In this document: piece by piece, positions 36,486 to 45,274 of the stretch | Layout: each line of letters starts with the position of its first letter | Numbering within the stretch: the first letter of the stretch is position 1 | Origin: Mucilaginibacter sp. Bleaf8 | GTDB lineage: Bacteria; Bacteroidota; Bacteroidia; Sphingobacteriales; Sphingobacteriaceae | Assembly (NCBI RefSeq): GCF_018390515.1 | Contig: NZ_JAHBBK010000001.1 | Coordinates: 1,736,001-1,800,000 of the forward strand | Length of the DNA: 64,000 nucleotides | Direction of reading: 5' to 3' | The notes under the pieces: model-generated | Seen by the model: only the letters and a program-made list of their open reading frames with translations | The model's database searches: none | Told to the model about the DNA's origin: nothing | Made by a program: the position numbers and the translations under genes

Positions 36486-39296
36486 TTAGCTGGTAGTGGT
36501 TTGGGCCATTTTTTCGGCCGAACCTTTGATCTCTTCTTTTTGCTTCTGGCTCACCGGAGCTTCAAATGCTTTAGAGATGATGTACAGCTGTTGTGAAGCA
36601 TGCTGTTTGGAGTAACCTGTTGCCGTGCTGGCAGCCTCCTTACGCGATATAACTTCCAACTGCAGCGGGCTCTTGCGGAACTTGCGCAGCATATATGGCC
36701 ATGCACCCATATTTTCAGGTTCTTCCTGTACCCAAAAAAACTCGGTGGCATTGCTGTATTTAGCACGGATAGCTTCCATTTCAATTACCGGAGTTGGGTA
36801 CAGTTGCTCAACGCGTACAATGGCAACATCGGTACGTTTATCGGCCTGTTGTTTTTCAAACAGTTCATAATAAATTTTACCACTGCAAAACAACACACGT
36901 TTCACTCTTTTAGCATCCGCATTCACATCATCAATAATCTCCTGGAATCCGCCTTGGGTAAAGTCTTCCAGTTTGGAAACGCAGGCCGGATGGCGCAGCA
37001 AGCTTTTTGGGGTAAATACCACCAACGGCTTACGGAAGTTACGGTGTAACTGGCGGCGCAATGCATGGAAAAAGTTAGCCGGCGTAGTACAGTTAACCGC
37101 TTGTATATTATTATCGGCACAAAGCTCCATAAAACGCTCAATACGTGCAGAAGAGTGCTCAGGACCCTGACCTTCAAAACCGTGAGGCAATAACATTACT
37201 AAACCGTTACCGCGCTGCCATTTGGTTTCGGCACTTACCAGGTACTGGTCAACAATGATTTGCGCACCGTTAAAGAAGTCACCAAATTGTGCTTCCCAAA
37301 TGGTTAGGGCATGTGGGTTAGCTAACGCATAACCATATTCGAAACCCAACACACCATACTCAGACAGTAAAGAGTTATAAATATAGAATTCAGCCTCAGC
37401 ACCCAGCGTCTTCATCGGTGTGTATTCCTCATCCGTGTCAGGCAGTGTTAATACTGCATGGCGGTGTGAGAATGTACCGCGTTTAACATCCTCTCCGCTT
37501 AAACGAACGGGATGGCCTTCTTTCAGCAATGAACCATAAGCAATCAGCTCGCCCATAGCCCAGTCAAAAGTGCGGGTTTCGTTCACCATTTTGCGGCGGT
37601 CATCAAACAGCTTTTCAATCTTTTTGAAGAATTGCTTGTCGGCTGGCAGCTCGGTTAACTTACGGCCAATTTCCAGGAACTCCTCTTCGCTAATGGCAGT
37701 TTTTGAGCTGGCATATACCTCCTCTTTAGTAGGTACGTGCAAACCTTGCCATGCACCAGCAAACATAGGCTTGCTGTCAGTAAAGCGATCCTGCGCTTTG
37801 ATCTCATTCAACTGCGCTTGCAGTTCATCACGGAAAGCTTTATCTAAACCTTTGGTAAACTCGGCATCAATGCTGCCTTCTTTTACCAATTGCTCGTTAT
37901 AAATTTCGCGGGTGTTGGGGTGATTTTCAATAGCCTTGTATAGTACAGGCTGCGTGAATTTTGGCTCGTCTGCCTCATTATGGCCAAAACGACGGTAGCA
38001 CAAAATATCGATAAACACATCTTCATTAAATTCCTGGCGGTATTCCATAGCCAGGTTAATGGTGTATACCAATGCCTCAACATCATCACCGTTTACGTGG
38101 AATACGGGTGATAGTACAGTTTTAGCAATATCGGTACAATAAGTGCTTGAACGGGCATCTTTATAGTTGGTGGTAAAACCAATCTGGTTGTTAATAACCA
38201 AATGCACGGTACCACCTGTTTTATAGCCTTGCAGTTTTTCCATCTGCAACACCTCGTAAATAATACCCTGGCCAGCTATAGATGCATCACCGTGAATTAA
38301 TATCGGTGCAATTTTATCATAGTCGCCATTGTATTTGCCATCAATTTTGGCACGGGTGATACCTTCAACCACAGGGTCAACGGTTTCTAAGTGCGATGGG
38401 TTAGGGCAAAGGCTTAAGTGTACTTTTTTACCGTTAGACAGCTCCACATCGGTTGAATAACCTAAGTGATACTTAACGTCGCCGCCAAAAGAAGTTTCCA
38501 GGTCGTAGTTTTTACCTTCAAACTCTGCAAAGATCTCTTTATAGGTTTTGCCCATAATGTTGGTCAAAACGTTCAGACGACCACGGTGAGCCATACCAAT
38601 GGTAAATTCCTCGATACCCAGTTGCGCGCCTTTTTCAATAACCGAATCCAGTGCAGGGATCAGCGATTCACCACCTTCCAGTGAAAAACGTTTCTGGCCC
38701 AAAAATTTGGTACCCAAAAAGCTTTCGAATACAACCGCCTGGTTCAGTTTATTTAAAATGCGTTTTTTCTCTTCAACCGTAAAATCAGGCTTGTTACGGC
38801 GGCTTTCCATCCTGTCCTCAAACCACTTGGTTTTTATCGGATTACGGATGTACTTATACTCCGCACCGATGGTATGGCAATAGGTATCCTCCAGCAACTG
38901 GCGGATGTCGCGCAGTTTGGCAGGGCCTAAACCAATCTCAACGCCGGCATTAAATACGGTATCCAGATCAGCTTCGCTTAAACCAAAGGTTTCAAGCTCC
39001 TTACCTGGATGGTACTTACGCCGTTCGCGTACGGGGTTTGTTTTGGTAAACAGGTGCCCGCGTGAGCGGTATCCGTTTATCATATTCAGCACGTTTATTT
39101 CTTTTAAAACATGCTCTGGAGCGCCGGCAGTTGTTGCTGCGGCACTTTGTTGCGGCGCTGTGCCTTGTCCAAAATCGAAGCCTTCAAAAAACTTTTGCCA
39201 GCCGTAATCAACCGATTCGGGGTCTTGTTTATAAGCTTCGTATAAGGAATCTATATAGGCAGCGTTTCCGCTATTGATGTAATTGAGACGATCCAT
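36486..39296 (-). CDS. sucA: 2-oxoglutarate dehydrogenase E1
   Basis: A 936-residue thiamine-diphosphate E1 subunit that decarboxylates 2-oxoglutarate and reductively succinylates the E2 lipoyl arm. The N-terminal helix has YINSGNAAYIDSLYEAY and a GWQKFFEGF segment. Central motifs are EFTIGMAHRGRLNVL, LSLCPNPSHLE, HGDASIAGQGI, the NNQIGFTTN ThDP region and DILCYRRFGHNEADEP. The C-terminal part has LPHGFEGQGPEHSSAR and VQEEPENMGAW. It heads the sucA-sucB unit. Full length and clean. Confidence 0.95.
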   Translation of the reverse strand: MDRLNYINSGNAAYIDSLYEAYKQDPESVDYGWQKFFEGFDFGQGTAPQQSAAATTAGAPEHVLKEINVLNMINGYRSRGHLFTKTNPVRERRKYHPGKELETFGLSEADLDTVFNAGVEIGLGPAKLRDIRQLLEDTYCHTIGAEYKYIRNPIKTKWFEDRMESRRNKPDFTVEEKKRILNKLNQAVVFESFLGTKFLGQKRFSLEGGESLIPALDSVIEKGAQLGIEEFTIGMAHRGRLNVLTNIMGKTYKEIFAEFEGKNYDLETSFGGDVKYHLGYSTDVELSNGKKVHLSLCPNPSHLETVDPVVEGITRAKIDGKYNGDYDKIAPILIHGDASIAGQGIIYEVLQMEKLQGYKTGGTVHLVINNQIGFTTNYKDARSSTYCTDIAKTVLSPVFHVNGDDVEALVYTINLAMEYRQEFNEDVFIDILCYRRFGHNEADEPKFTQPVLYKAIENHPNTREIYNEQLVKEGSIDAEFTKGLDKAFRDELQAQLNEIKAQDRFTDSKPMFAGAWQGLHVPTKEEVYASSKTAISEEEFLEIGRKLTELPADKQFFKKIEKLFDDRRKMVNETRTFDWAMGELIAYGSLLKEGHPVRLSGEDVKRGTFSHRHAVLTLPDTDEEYTPMKTLGAEAEFYIYNSLLSEYGVLGFEYGYALANPHALTIWEAQFGDFFNGAQIIVDQYLVSAETKWQRGNGLVMLLPHGFEGQGPEHSSARIERFMELCADNNIQAVNCTTPANFFHALRRQLHRNFRKPLVVFTPKSLLRHPACVSKLEDFTQGGFQEIIDDVNADAKRVKRVLFCSGKIYYELFEKQQADKRTDVAIVRVEQLYPTPVIEMEAIRAKYSNATEFFWVQEEPENMGAWPYMLRKFRKSPLQLEVISRKEAASTATGYSKQHASQQLYIISKAFEAPVSQKQKEEIKGSAEKMAQTTTS

Positions 39297-39321
39297 CTGA
39301 AAACCAATCTGTAAAACGGTA

Positions 39322-39329
39322 CAAAACTA
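39322..39329 (-). promoter_or_regulatory. Candidate -7 box for sucA
   Basis: Reading the minus strand, TAGTTTTG fits TAnnTTTG exactly. It ends 26 nt before the sucA ATG, which would give a short leader. Confidence 0.4.
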
Positions 39330-39503
39330 AGAATATAAGATGTAAGTTACACGGTTTAATTTGCAATTGGTTTTTAAAATATTTATATTTTGCTCATATC
39401 AACCAATTAGTACTATTAATTACACCGCAGTACACTTATTATATTTATAAATTAACACCAACCTAATTCACTGCTTACGCAAAGCAACTACCTGATTTTG
39501 CCT

Positions 39504-40367
39504 ATGTTAGTACCCGGCCACCTATATAAAAGGCTTTTTGCTTTTTGCCTTTGTCTGTTTTGTTTTTTAAGCTCTTTGCATGCGCAGCATAAAAGCCCCT
39601 GCTTTAAGGTAATTGCTTTTTTTACCGGCAAAAACGATCTGGCGCATGTGAGTTATGTGCAGGAAGCTAATAAATGGTTTCCCAAAATGGCTAAAACATA
39701 TCATTTCAGTTACGATACCACCAGCAATTGGCATAACTTAAACCAAAAGTTTCTGTCGCGCTACCAGGTAGTGCTATTTCTGGATACCCGGCCCGAATCC
39801 ACTGAACAACGTGCTGCCTTTGAAGGGTACATGAAAAGCGGCGGGGCATGGATGGGCTTCCACTTTGCAGCCTTTGCACTAAATAACTCCGCTTATCCGC
39901 AAAACTGGGACTGGTACCACCAGGAGTTTTTAGGCTCGGGTGAGTATGTAAGTAATACATGGCGACCCACCTCGGCGATATTAAGTGTTGAAGGCACACA
40001 TAATGCGGCGACCAAACACCTGCCCAAAACTTTTAAGTCATCGCCTAACGAATGGTACCGCTGGCAGAATGACTTATGCCAAAACCCGAACATAAAGATT
40101 TTATTAGCTATTGATTCGAGCAGCTTTCCGCTTGGCACCGGCCCTAAGCCCAGCGAAATTTGGAACAGCGGCTACTACCCCGTTGCCTGGACCAACAAGA
40201 AGTACCGGATGGTTTACGTAAACATGGGCCACAATGATATGGACTATGAGCACAAGTACGATAACACCAACCGAACGCTATCCTATACCTTTAATAACAA
40301 AGAACAAAATCAATTTATTATTAATGCTTTGCTATGGTTAGGAACAAGTAGCAAATCAAATAATTGA
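39504..40367 (+). CDS. ThuA-like exported protein
   Basis: A 287-residue protein, started at ATG 39504 since the longer frame uses TTG. A signal peptide (LFAFCLCLFCFLSSLHAQ) is followed by a trehalose-utilisation ThuA-like domain with a class I glutamine-amidotransferase-like fold. Motifs are FFTGKNDLAHVSYVQEA, VVLFLDTRPESTEQRAAFEGYMKSGGAWMGFH, and the later MVYVNMGHNDMDYEH. ThuA homologues act in sugar (disaccharide) use and are often exported in Bacteroidota. It ends 2 nt before the convergent photolyase gene, without a hairpin. Confidence 0.82.
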   Translation: MLVPGHLYKRLFAFCLCLFCFLSSLHAQHKSPCFKVIAFFTGKNDLAHVSYVQEANKWFPKMAKTYHFSYDTTSNWHNLNQKFLSRYQVVLFLDTRPESTEQRAAFEGYMKSGGAWMGFHFAAFALNNSAYPQNWDWYHQEFLGSGEYVSNTWRPTSAILSVEGTHNAATKHLPKTFKSSPNEWYRWQNDLCQNPNIKILLAIDSSSFPLGTGPKPSEIWNSGYYPVAWTNKKYRMVYVNMGHNDMDYEHKYDNTNRTLSYTFNNKEQNQFIINALLWLGTSSKSNN

Positions 40368-40369
40368 AG

Positions 40370-41905
40370 CTATAGCTCATTCAACCTATCCAGATACGCA
40401 GCGGCCTGCTCCATAACTTTCTGCTTTTCATCCGGATTCATTGTTTTAAGGATACGGTAAGCCATTCCAATGCGCGGATTACTTTGTAAATGCTCGGCAT
40501 TACGGTCAAGAAAGTTCCAGTACAGGCTATTGTATGGGCAGGCCCGGTCGCCATACCTTTTTTTATAATCGTAATGGCAGTGCTTACAGTAATTGCTCAT
40601 TTTGTTGATGTAGGCTGCCGTTGCTGCATAAGGCTTTGAGGCAATCAAACCGCCATCGGCAAATTGGCTCATGCCACGGGTGTTGGTTACTTCAACCCAT
40701 TGTATGGCATCTACATAAATGCCCAGGTACCAGGCATCTACCTCATCCGGATTGATGCCTGCCAGCAGGCAAAAGTTACCAATTACCATTAGCCGCTGTA
40801 TATGATGCGCCCAGGCATGGTCTAAAGATTGACCAATACATTTATTCAGGCAATTCATTTTCGTATTGCCATCCCAAAACCAGTGCGGTATTTCGGTACG
40901 ATGATTGAGAAAGTTCTTTTGATCGTAACCCGGCATTTGAGCCCAGTAAACGCCACGCATAAACTCGCGCCAACCAACCACCTGTCGTACATAGCCCTCT
41001 ACCTGCGGCAAGGTTATTTCGGCTTGATGCTTTTGGTAATGTTGCAGCACCTTGCTCACCACCTCTATCGGGGAAATCATTTTAGAATTTAAAGCGAATG
41101 ACATGCGCGAATGGAACAAACTAATGTGCTCCTGCAACAAGGCATCTTCATAAGTACCAAAATATGGCAGCAGGTGCTCACAAAAATACTGGAGTGATTT
41201 AAGCGCCTCCTGCCGTGATAGCGGCCATTCCAGTTGCCGGGCATCCACCTCGCCAAAGTAGCGCACTTGCATGCCGTCAATCATTGCTTTCAGCGCCGAA
41301 ACATCATGGCTAAAGCGCAGGGGATCCTGAAGCGGCACTTTGCCATCGTACTTTTTACGATTATCAGCATCGAAGTTCCACCGGTCGCCCAGCGGATCAC
41401 CGCCCTCCATCAAAACATGCAGCTTTTGGCGCATATGACGATAAAAAGCCTCCATCAGATAGCGCTTTTTACCACCGAAAAAGTTTTGTACATCATCGCG
41501 GCCGGTCAGAAAATGTTCTGTATCAGCCACGCCGGTTTCAATGCCTAAGTTTTTACTGATGGTTTTTAATTGCTGGTCAAGCCGGTACTCATCAGGCAAC
41601 TGGTATTCAAATCGGCTGATTTGGCTTTGCTTGATTACCTTATTGAGATTCTGTTCAAAATCCTGTTTATTTCCTGGATCATCCAGTTTAATATAAATAA
41701 CCCGATGCCCCCGCTTGCCTAATTGGTGCGCAAAGTTGCGCATGGCACCAAAAAAGGCCAGTATTTTTTGTACATGATGCATTACATACTGCTGTTCCTG
41801 CATCACTTCCAGCATAATATAGGTAACATCATCATCGGTTTTACTGAACCAACTGTGATTACTGTTTAACTGATCACCAAGTATTAAGCGCAGCGTATGG
41901 GGCAT
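40370..41905 (-). CDS. Fe-S-type bacterial cryptochrome/photolyase
   Basis: A 511-residue deoxyribodipyrimidine photolyase-related protein of the PhrB/FeS-BCP class, thought to repair (6-4) photoproducts. The N-terminal Rossmann part starts TLRLILGDQLNSNHSWF. The FAD-binding helical domain has GREFMRGVYWAQMPGY-type sequence (WREFMRGVYW) and NTRGMSQFADGGLIASKPY. Cys residues for the [4Fe-4S] cluster are seen in YCKHCHYDYKKRYGDRACPYN near the C-terminus and in NKCIGQ. It sits 243 nt downstream of Cry-DASH on the same strand. Confidence 0.88.
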   Translation of the reverse strand: MPHTLRLILGDQLNSNHSWFSKTDDDVTYIMLEVMQEQQYVMHHVQKILAFFGAMRNFAHQLGKRGHRVIYIKLDDPGNKQDFEQNLNKVIKQSQISRFEYQLPDEYRLDQQLKTISKNLGIETGVADTEHFLTGRDDVQNFFGGKKRYLMEAFYRHMRQKLHVLMEGGDPLGDRWNFDADNRKKYDGKVPLQDPLRFSHDVSALKAMIDGMQVRYFGEVDARQLEWPLSRQEALKSLQYFCEHLLPYFGTYEDALLQEHISLFHSRMSFALNSKMISPIEVVSKVLQHYQKHQAEITLPQVEGYVRQVVGWREFMRGVYWAQMPGYDQKNFLNHRTEIPHWFWDGNTKMNCLNKCIGQSLDHAWAHHIQRLMVIGNFCLLAGINPDEVDAWYLGIYVDAIQWVEVTNTRGMSQFADGGLIASKPYAATAAYINKMSNYCKHCHYDYKKRYGDRACPYNSLYWNFLDRNAEHLQSNPRIGMAYRILKTMNPDEKQKVMEQAAAYLDRLNEL

Positions 41906-42148
41906 GCAGAGGTAACAGATGGAAGTTGAGTAAGTTTAGCGGTTATCAAGTTTTGTAACCTCACTTATCAACTTTATAACTAAACACATTAAAGATTGAT
42001 CACCTGTTTTGACATACCTTATCCTTATAGGTAGAAGCTACTTGTTTTGCTTTGACAAAAAGACAAGTAGATCCAACAGTTATAAGCAAATCATAAAGGT
42101 TATAATTATACGAAGGGGGGAGTTCGAAGAAAGGAAATGCAAAACCGC

Positions 42149-43441
42149 TTATGCGGAAGCCGCCAGCTTACTGTCAGCCTCTTCATTGAGCCAAAGCTTT
42201 ACATACTCGCCTTTAGGGTCAAGCTCGGCAGCAGTTTTGGGATTGAAATAGCGGTTTTCGCGTGGGTCGTTGCCCACACCGGCAATATAAGCCCAGTTGC
42301 CCCAGTTACTGGCCGGCGAATAATCGATCAGCTTTTCTTCAAACCATTGGGCGCCGCGAGTCCAGTCAACCTTTAACTCTTTGGTTAAATAAGCGGCCAC
42401 TACCTGGCGACAGGAGTTGTGGATAAAGCCCGTAGCATTCAGCTCATGCATGCAGGCGTCTATGTATGGTACGCCGGTCCGGCCTGCTTTCCACTGCTCA
42501 AAAAGCTCGTCCTGGTTGGCGGCCAGTTCAGGCGCTGTGTTTTTAAAGCCCGCAGCGCTGTAAAACTTACTGCTATGCTTTTTAAACATAAAACGAAAGT
42601 AATCGCGCCATAACAGCTCCAGCATCAGCGGGTGATTATTTACATTTTGCCCATGCTTTACCAGCTCCCAATATACCTGGCGTGGCGATATACATCCCAT
42701 AGCCAGCCAAGGTGAAAGCCGGGATGCAGCACTGCTGCCTTTTTTAACTATGGTTACCGGCTGATGTGTAAAATAATAGTCCAGCTGCTGCAAGGCGGCT
42801 GTTTCTCCACCAACAAAGCGATACGCTCTCGCATCGTCAAACGGCTCGGTTAAACCGAGTTGCTCCAGTGATGGCACTTCGCCGGCATCAGCAACATCAG
42901 GTATATGAATAGCTTCAGGCGTTTGTACACAAGGGCGCACATTGCTGTCGCGCTCCACTTTCTTTTTAAAAGTATTGAAGCTATCAGGAATATCTTTGAT
43001 TGGAAAAGGAAGATCTTCTTTATGATACAGCGTGTGCCCAATGAAGTGTTTCAGATTAAGCTTCATTTTCCATAAAGCGGCCTCCACTTCTTCGGATATA
43101 CCGGTTTCTTCAAAAGCAACCTCACGATGATGATATACTTCGCTAACCTGGTATTGCTCGGCCAGTTGCGGTATCAGTTCAGCCGGATTGCCTTGTACAA
43201 TCACCAGTTCGCCGCCCAAATTGCGTAAGCTGGTGCGCAGGTCGGCCACGCTTTCTATCAGAAAGCGCGCACGTATGCTGCCTGTTTTTAAAGATCCGGC
43301 AGTACTGGCTTGAAAATAATGAGGATCGAAGCAATATACCGGCAGTATCTTGTCAGCCTTGCGTGTAGCCTCCAACAATATTTCATTGTCGTGCACCCGC
43401 AAATCATTCCTGAACCATACCAGTATTGTTTTATCACTCAT
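42149..43441 (-). CDS. DASH-type cryptochrome
   Basis: A 430-residue cryptochrome/photolyase. The antenna-binding N-terminal domain begins VWFRNDLRVHDNEILLEA. Cry-DASH marks are IPDSFNTFKKKVER, LLWRDYFRFMFKKH, HELNATGFIHNSCRQVVAAYLTKEL, and SNWGNWAYIAGVGNDPRENRYFNP. Such proteins bind FAD and MTHF and repair CPDs in single-stranded DNA or act in signalling. The DUF2256 gene lies 39 nt upstream, making a likely two-gene unit. Confidence 0.92.
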   Translation of the reverse strand: MSDKTILVWFRNDLRVHDNEILLEATRKADKILPVYCFDPHYFQASTAGSLKTGSIRARFLIESVADLRTSLRNLGGELVIVQGNPAELIPQLAEQYQVSEVYHHREVAFEETGISEEVEAALWKMKLNLKHFIGHTLYHKEDLPFPIKDIPDSFNTFKKKVERDSNVRPCVQTPEAIHIPDVADAGEVPSLEQLGLTEPFDDARAYRFVGGETAALQQLDYYFTHQPVTIVKKGSSAASRLSPWLAMGCISPRQVYWELVKHGQNVNNHPLMLELLWRDYFRFMFKKHSSKFYSAAGFKNTAPELAANQDELFEQWKAGRTGVPYIDACMHELNATGFIHNSCRQVVAAYLTKELKVDWTRGAQWFEEKLIDYSPASNWGNWAYIAGVGNDPRENRYFNPKTAAELDPKGEYVKLWLNEEADSKLAASA

Positions 43442-43480
43442 TGTTTATAATCATTCCAAACTATTATACAATAATCGGCA

Positions 43481-43630
43481 TTATTTATGTTTTTTGCACC
43501 CTTCGCTACAATATATGACATCATCCCAACACTTTTTCCACTTCTTACGCCAAGTGAAAGGACGCTGACAAACAGGGCAAATTTTGCTGGGCAGGTTCTG
43601 ATTTAATATACTTTTTGGAGGAGCGGCCAT
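43481..43630 (-). CDS. DUF2256 zinc-ribbon protein, 49 aa
   Basis: A short gene from ATG (43630-43628) to TAA (43483-43481). The protein begins [21 protein letters not shown], continues [20 protein letters not shown] and ends [12 protein letters not shown] plus YCSEGC give four Cys for one zinc, and PFTWRKKW is the family mark. Its function is unknown, but I recall such small proteins next to or fused with photolyase/cryptochrome genes. Here it immediately precedes Cry-DASH. Confidence 0.85.
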   Translation of the reverse strand: MAAPPKSILNQNLPSKICPVCQRPFTWRKKWKKCWDDVIYCSEGCKKHK

Positions 43631-43880
43631 AACGGATAAACAAACAGGCGTTTGCCTGCGTTAGCATACCATGTACAAATAGGGCAATGATGATAAAGAT
43701 AATAAATTATCAGGAACTTTAGACAAATGCCATGCTACTTTAAGCAAGCAGCCATAGTGCGGAATGTTTTAATTAACTGTAAACTAATTAAATGCTTCCT
43801 GACGTTTATTTGTAGACAAACATGACAAAGCCTTGCCCAATAAACTGTAAATTTATATCCTATCATCAAATCCATTAATT

Positions 43881-44534
43881 ATGGCAACCATTGACAGCAT
43901 ACAAAGCGCTTATATAGATTATGTATTAACCGAAGGCCGTGAACCGCAATCGGTGTATCTTTTTGCAAAAAACAACGAGATGACCGAGGAAGAATTTTAC
44001 CGCTACTTTGGTTCGTTCGAGGCGGTAGAGCAAAATATTTGGGCCGACTTTGGCAAAAAGACTGTTACCGAGATTAAAACGCAGGAAGTTTGGCCGCAAT
44101 ACTCGGCTCGCGAAAAGGCGCTGTCATTTTTTTACAGCTTTTTTGAACTCCTGAAACGCAGTCGCAGCTTTGCAGTTTATAGTCTGAAAAAGCAACCCCG
44201 CGCCTTATCGTCTCCACGTGTATTAGATAACCTGAAAGTTATTTTTGAAAACTTTGCCGATGAGATTTTACGTGAAGGTATAGAAACCGGCGAGCTAACC
44301 GACCGTAAGTTTTTTTCCAAACGTTATAAAGATGCATTATGGATGCAGTTTGGCTTTGTTTTAAAGTTTTGGACCAATGACAACTCTGCCGGCTTTGAAA
44401 AAACTGATGAGGCTATTGAGAAAGGACTGAATGTAACATTCGATCTGTTTCAGCGCTCGCCTATTGACAACTTGATCGATTATGGCAAGTTTCTGGCTAA
44501 GAATGGCAGTTTGAAGGAAAAGATGGGCATGTAA
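43881..44534 (+). CDS. TetR-family regulator-like protein
   Basis: A 217-residue protein with a degenerate TetR-type helix-turn-helix at residues 5-60 (SAYIDYVLTEGREP, then SVYLFAKNNEMTEEEFYRYFGSFE). A long helical ligand/dimer domain follows that fits the TetR_C_23-like group. A role in DNA binding is likely but the recognition helix is unusual (EEEFYRYFGS). It begins a likely unit with the HAD and ABC1-kinase genes, and this trio recurs in Bacteroidota as far as I recall. The ligand is unknown. Confidence 0.75.
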   Translation: MATIDSIQSAYIDYVLTEGREPQSVYLFAKNNEMTEEEFYRYFGSFEAVEQNIWADFGKKTVTEIKTQEVWPQYSAREKALSFFYSFFELLKRSRSFAVYSLKKQPRALSSPRVLDNLKVIFENFADEILREGIETGELTDRKFFSKRYKDALWMQFGFVLKFWTNDNSAGFEKTDEAIEKGLNVTFDLFQRSPIDNLIDYGKFLAKNGSLKEKMGM

Positions 44535-44610
44535 GAGCTTTTAGCTATGTTTAGCGTTTAATTAATATTATTTAACGGCTGATACAATCAGCTGTACTAC
44601 CTATCTGCTT

Positions 44611-45273
44611 ATGAAAAAATTCGGGGCCATTTTTGATATGGACGGCACCTTGATTGATAACAATGCTTACCATTTTGAAGCCTGGAAAGCGGTTTTTGAA
44701 AAGTACAAGCACATGCCCGTTTCGTTTGAACTTTATAACGAAAAGATGAGCGGCGTACCGGGCATGACAGTAATGCGCGAGTTTTTTCCAGAATATACCG
44801 AGGACGAAATGCAGCGGGTATTTGAAGAAAAATCGCAAACTTACAAAGACGCTTTTGCCCCTTTTGCTGCGCCAATCAACGGCCTGGAGCGCTTGCTGAT
44901 GGAATTTAAGAATGCGGGCATTAAAATGGCTATCGCATCTTCGGCAACGGTGGCCAACATCAATTTTATTTTAGAGCACGTACCTATCCGGCAGTATTTT
45001 GATGCCATTGTGGATGGGCCGCGCATCAGCAAGCCCAAACCTAACACACAAATATTTTTGAAGGCTGCTGAGGATTTAGGCATCAAGCCCGAAGACTGTA
45101 TTGTATTTGAAGATTCTATATCAGGCATTAAAGCGGGGCGTGCCGCAGGTATGAAAGTAGTGGCTATCACCTCCACGCATTCTGCACAGGAGCTCCCTCC
45201 TTCTGATTTAGCCGTTACTGATTACACTGGCCTGAGCCTGCAAAAGCTGGCCGCATTATTTGAAGAAAACTAA
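44611..45273 (+). CDS. HAD phosphatase, beta-phosphoglucomutase-like
   Basis: A 220-residue HAD-IA enzyme. Motif I FDMDGTLID gives Asp9 and Asp11. The helical cap reads HFEAWKAVFEKY. Motif II is IASSATVAN near 110, motif III SKPKPNTQIF near 145, and motif IV CIVFEDSISGIKAGRAAGM near 170. The VFEDS and cap pattern fit phosphoglucomutase-like or sugar-phosphatase members. The next gene's ATG comes 1 nt after its stop, so the two are tightly coupled. Confidence 0.85.
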   Translation: MKKFGAIFDMDGTLIDNNAYHFEAWKAVFEKYKHMPVSFELYNEKMSGVPGMTVMREFFPEYTEDEMQRVFEEKSQTYKDAFAPFAAPINGLERLLMEFKNAGIKMAIASSATVANINFILEHVPIRQYFDAIVDGPRISKPKPNTQIFLKAAEDLGIKPEDCIVFEDSISGIKAGRAAGMKVVAITSTHSAQELPPSDLAVTDYTGLSLQKLAALFEEN

Positions 45274-45274
45274 C

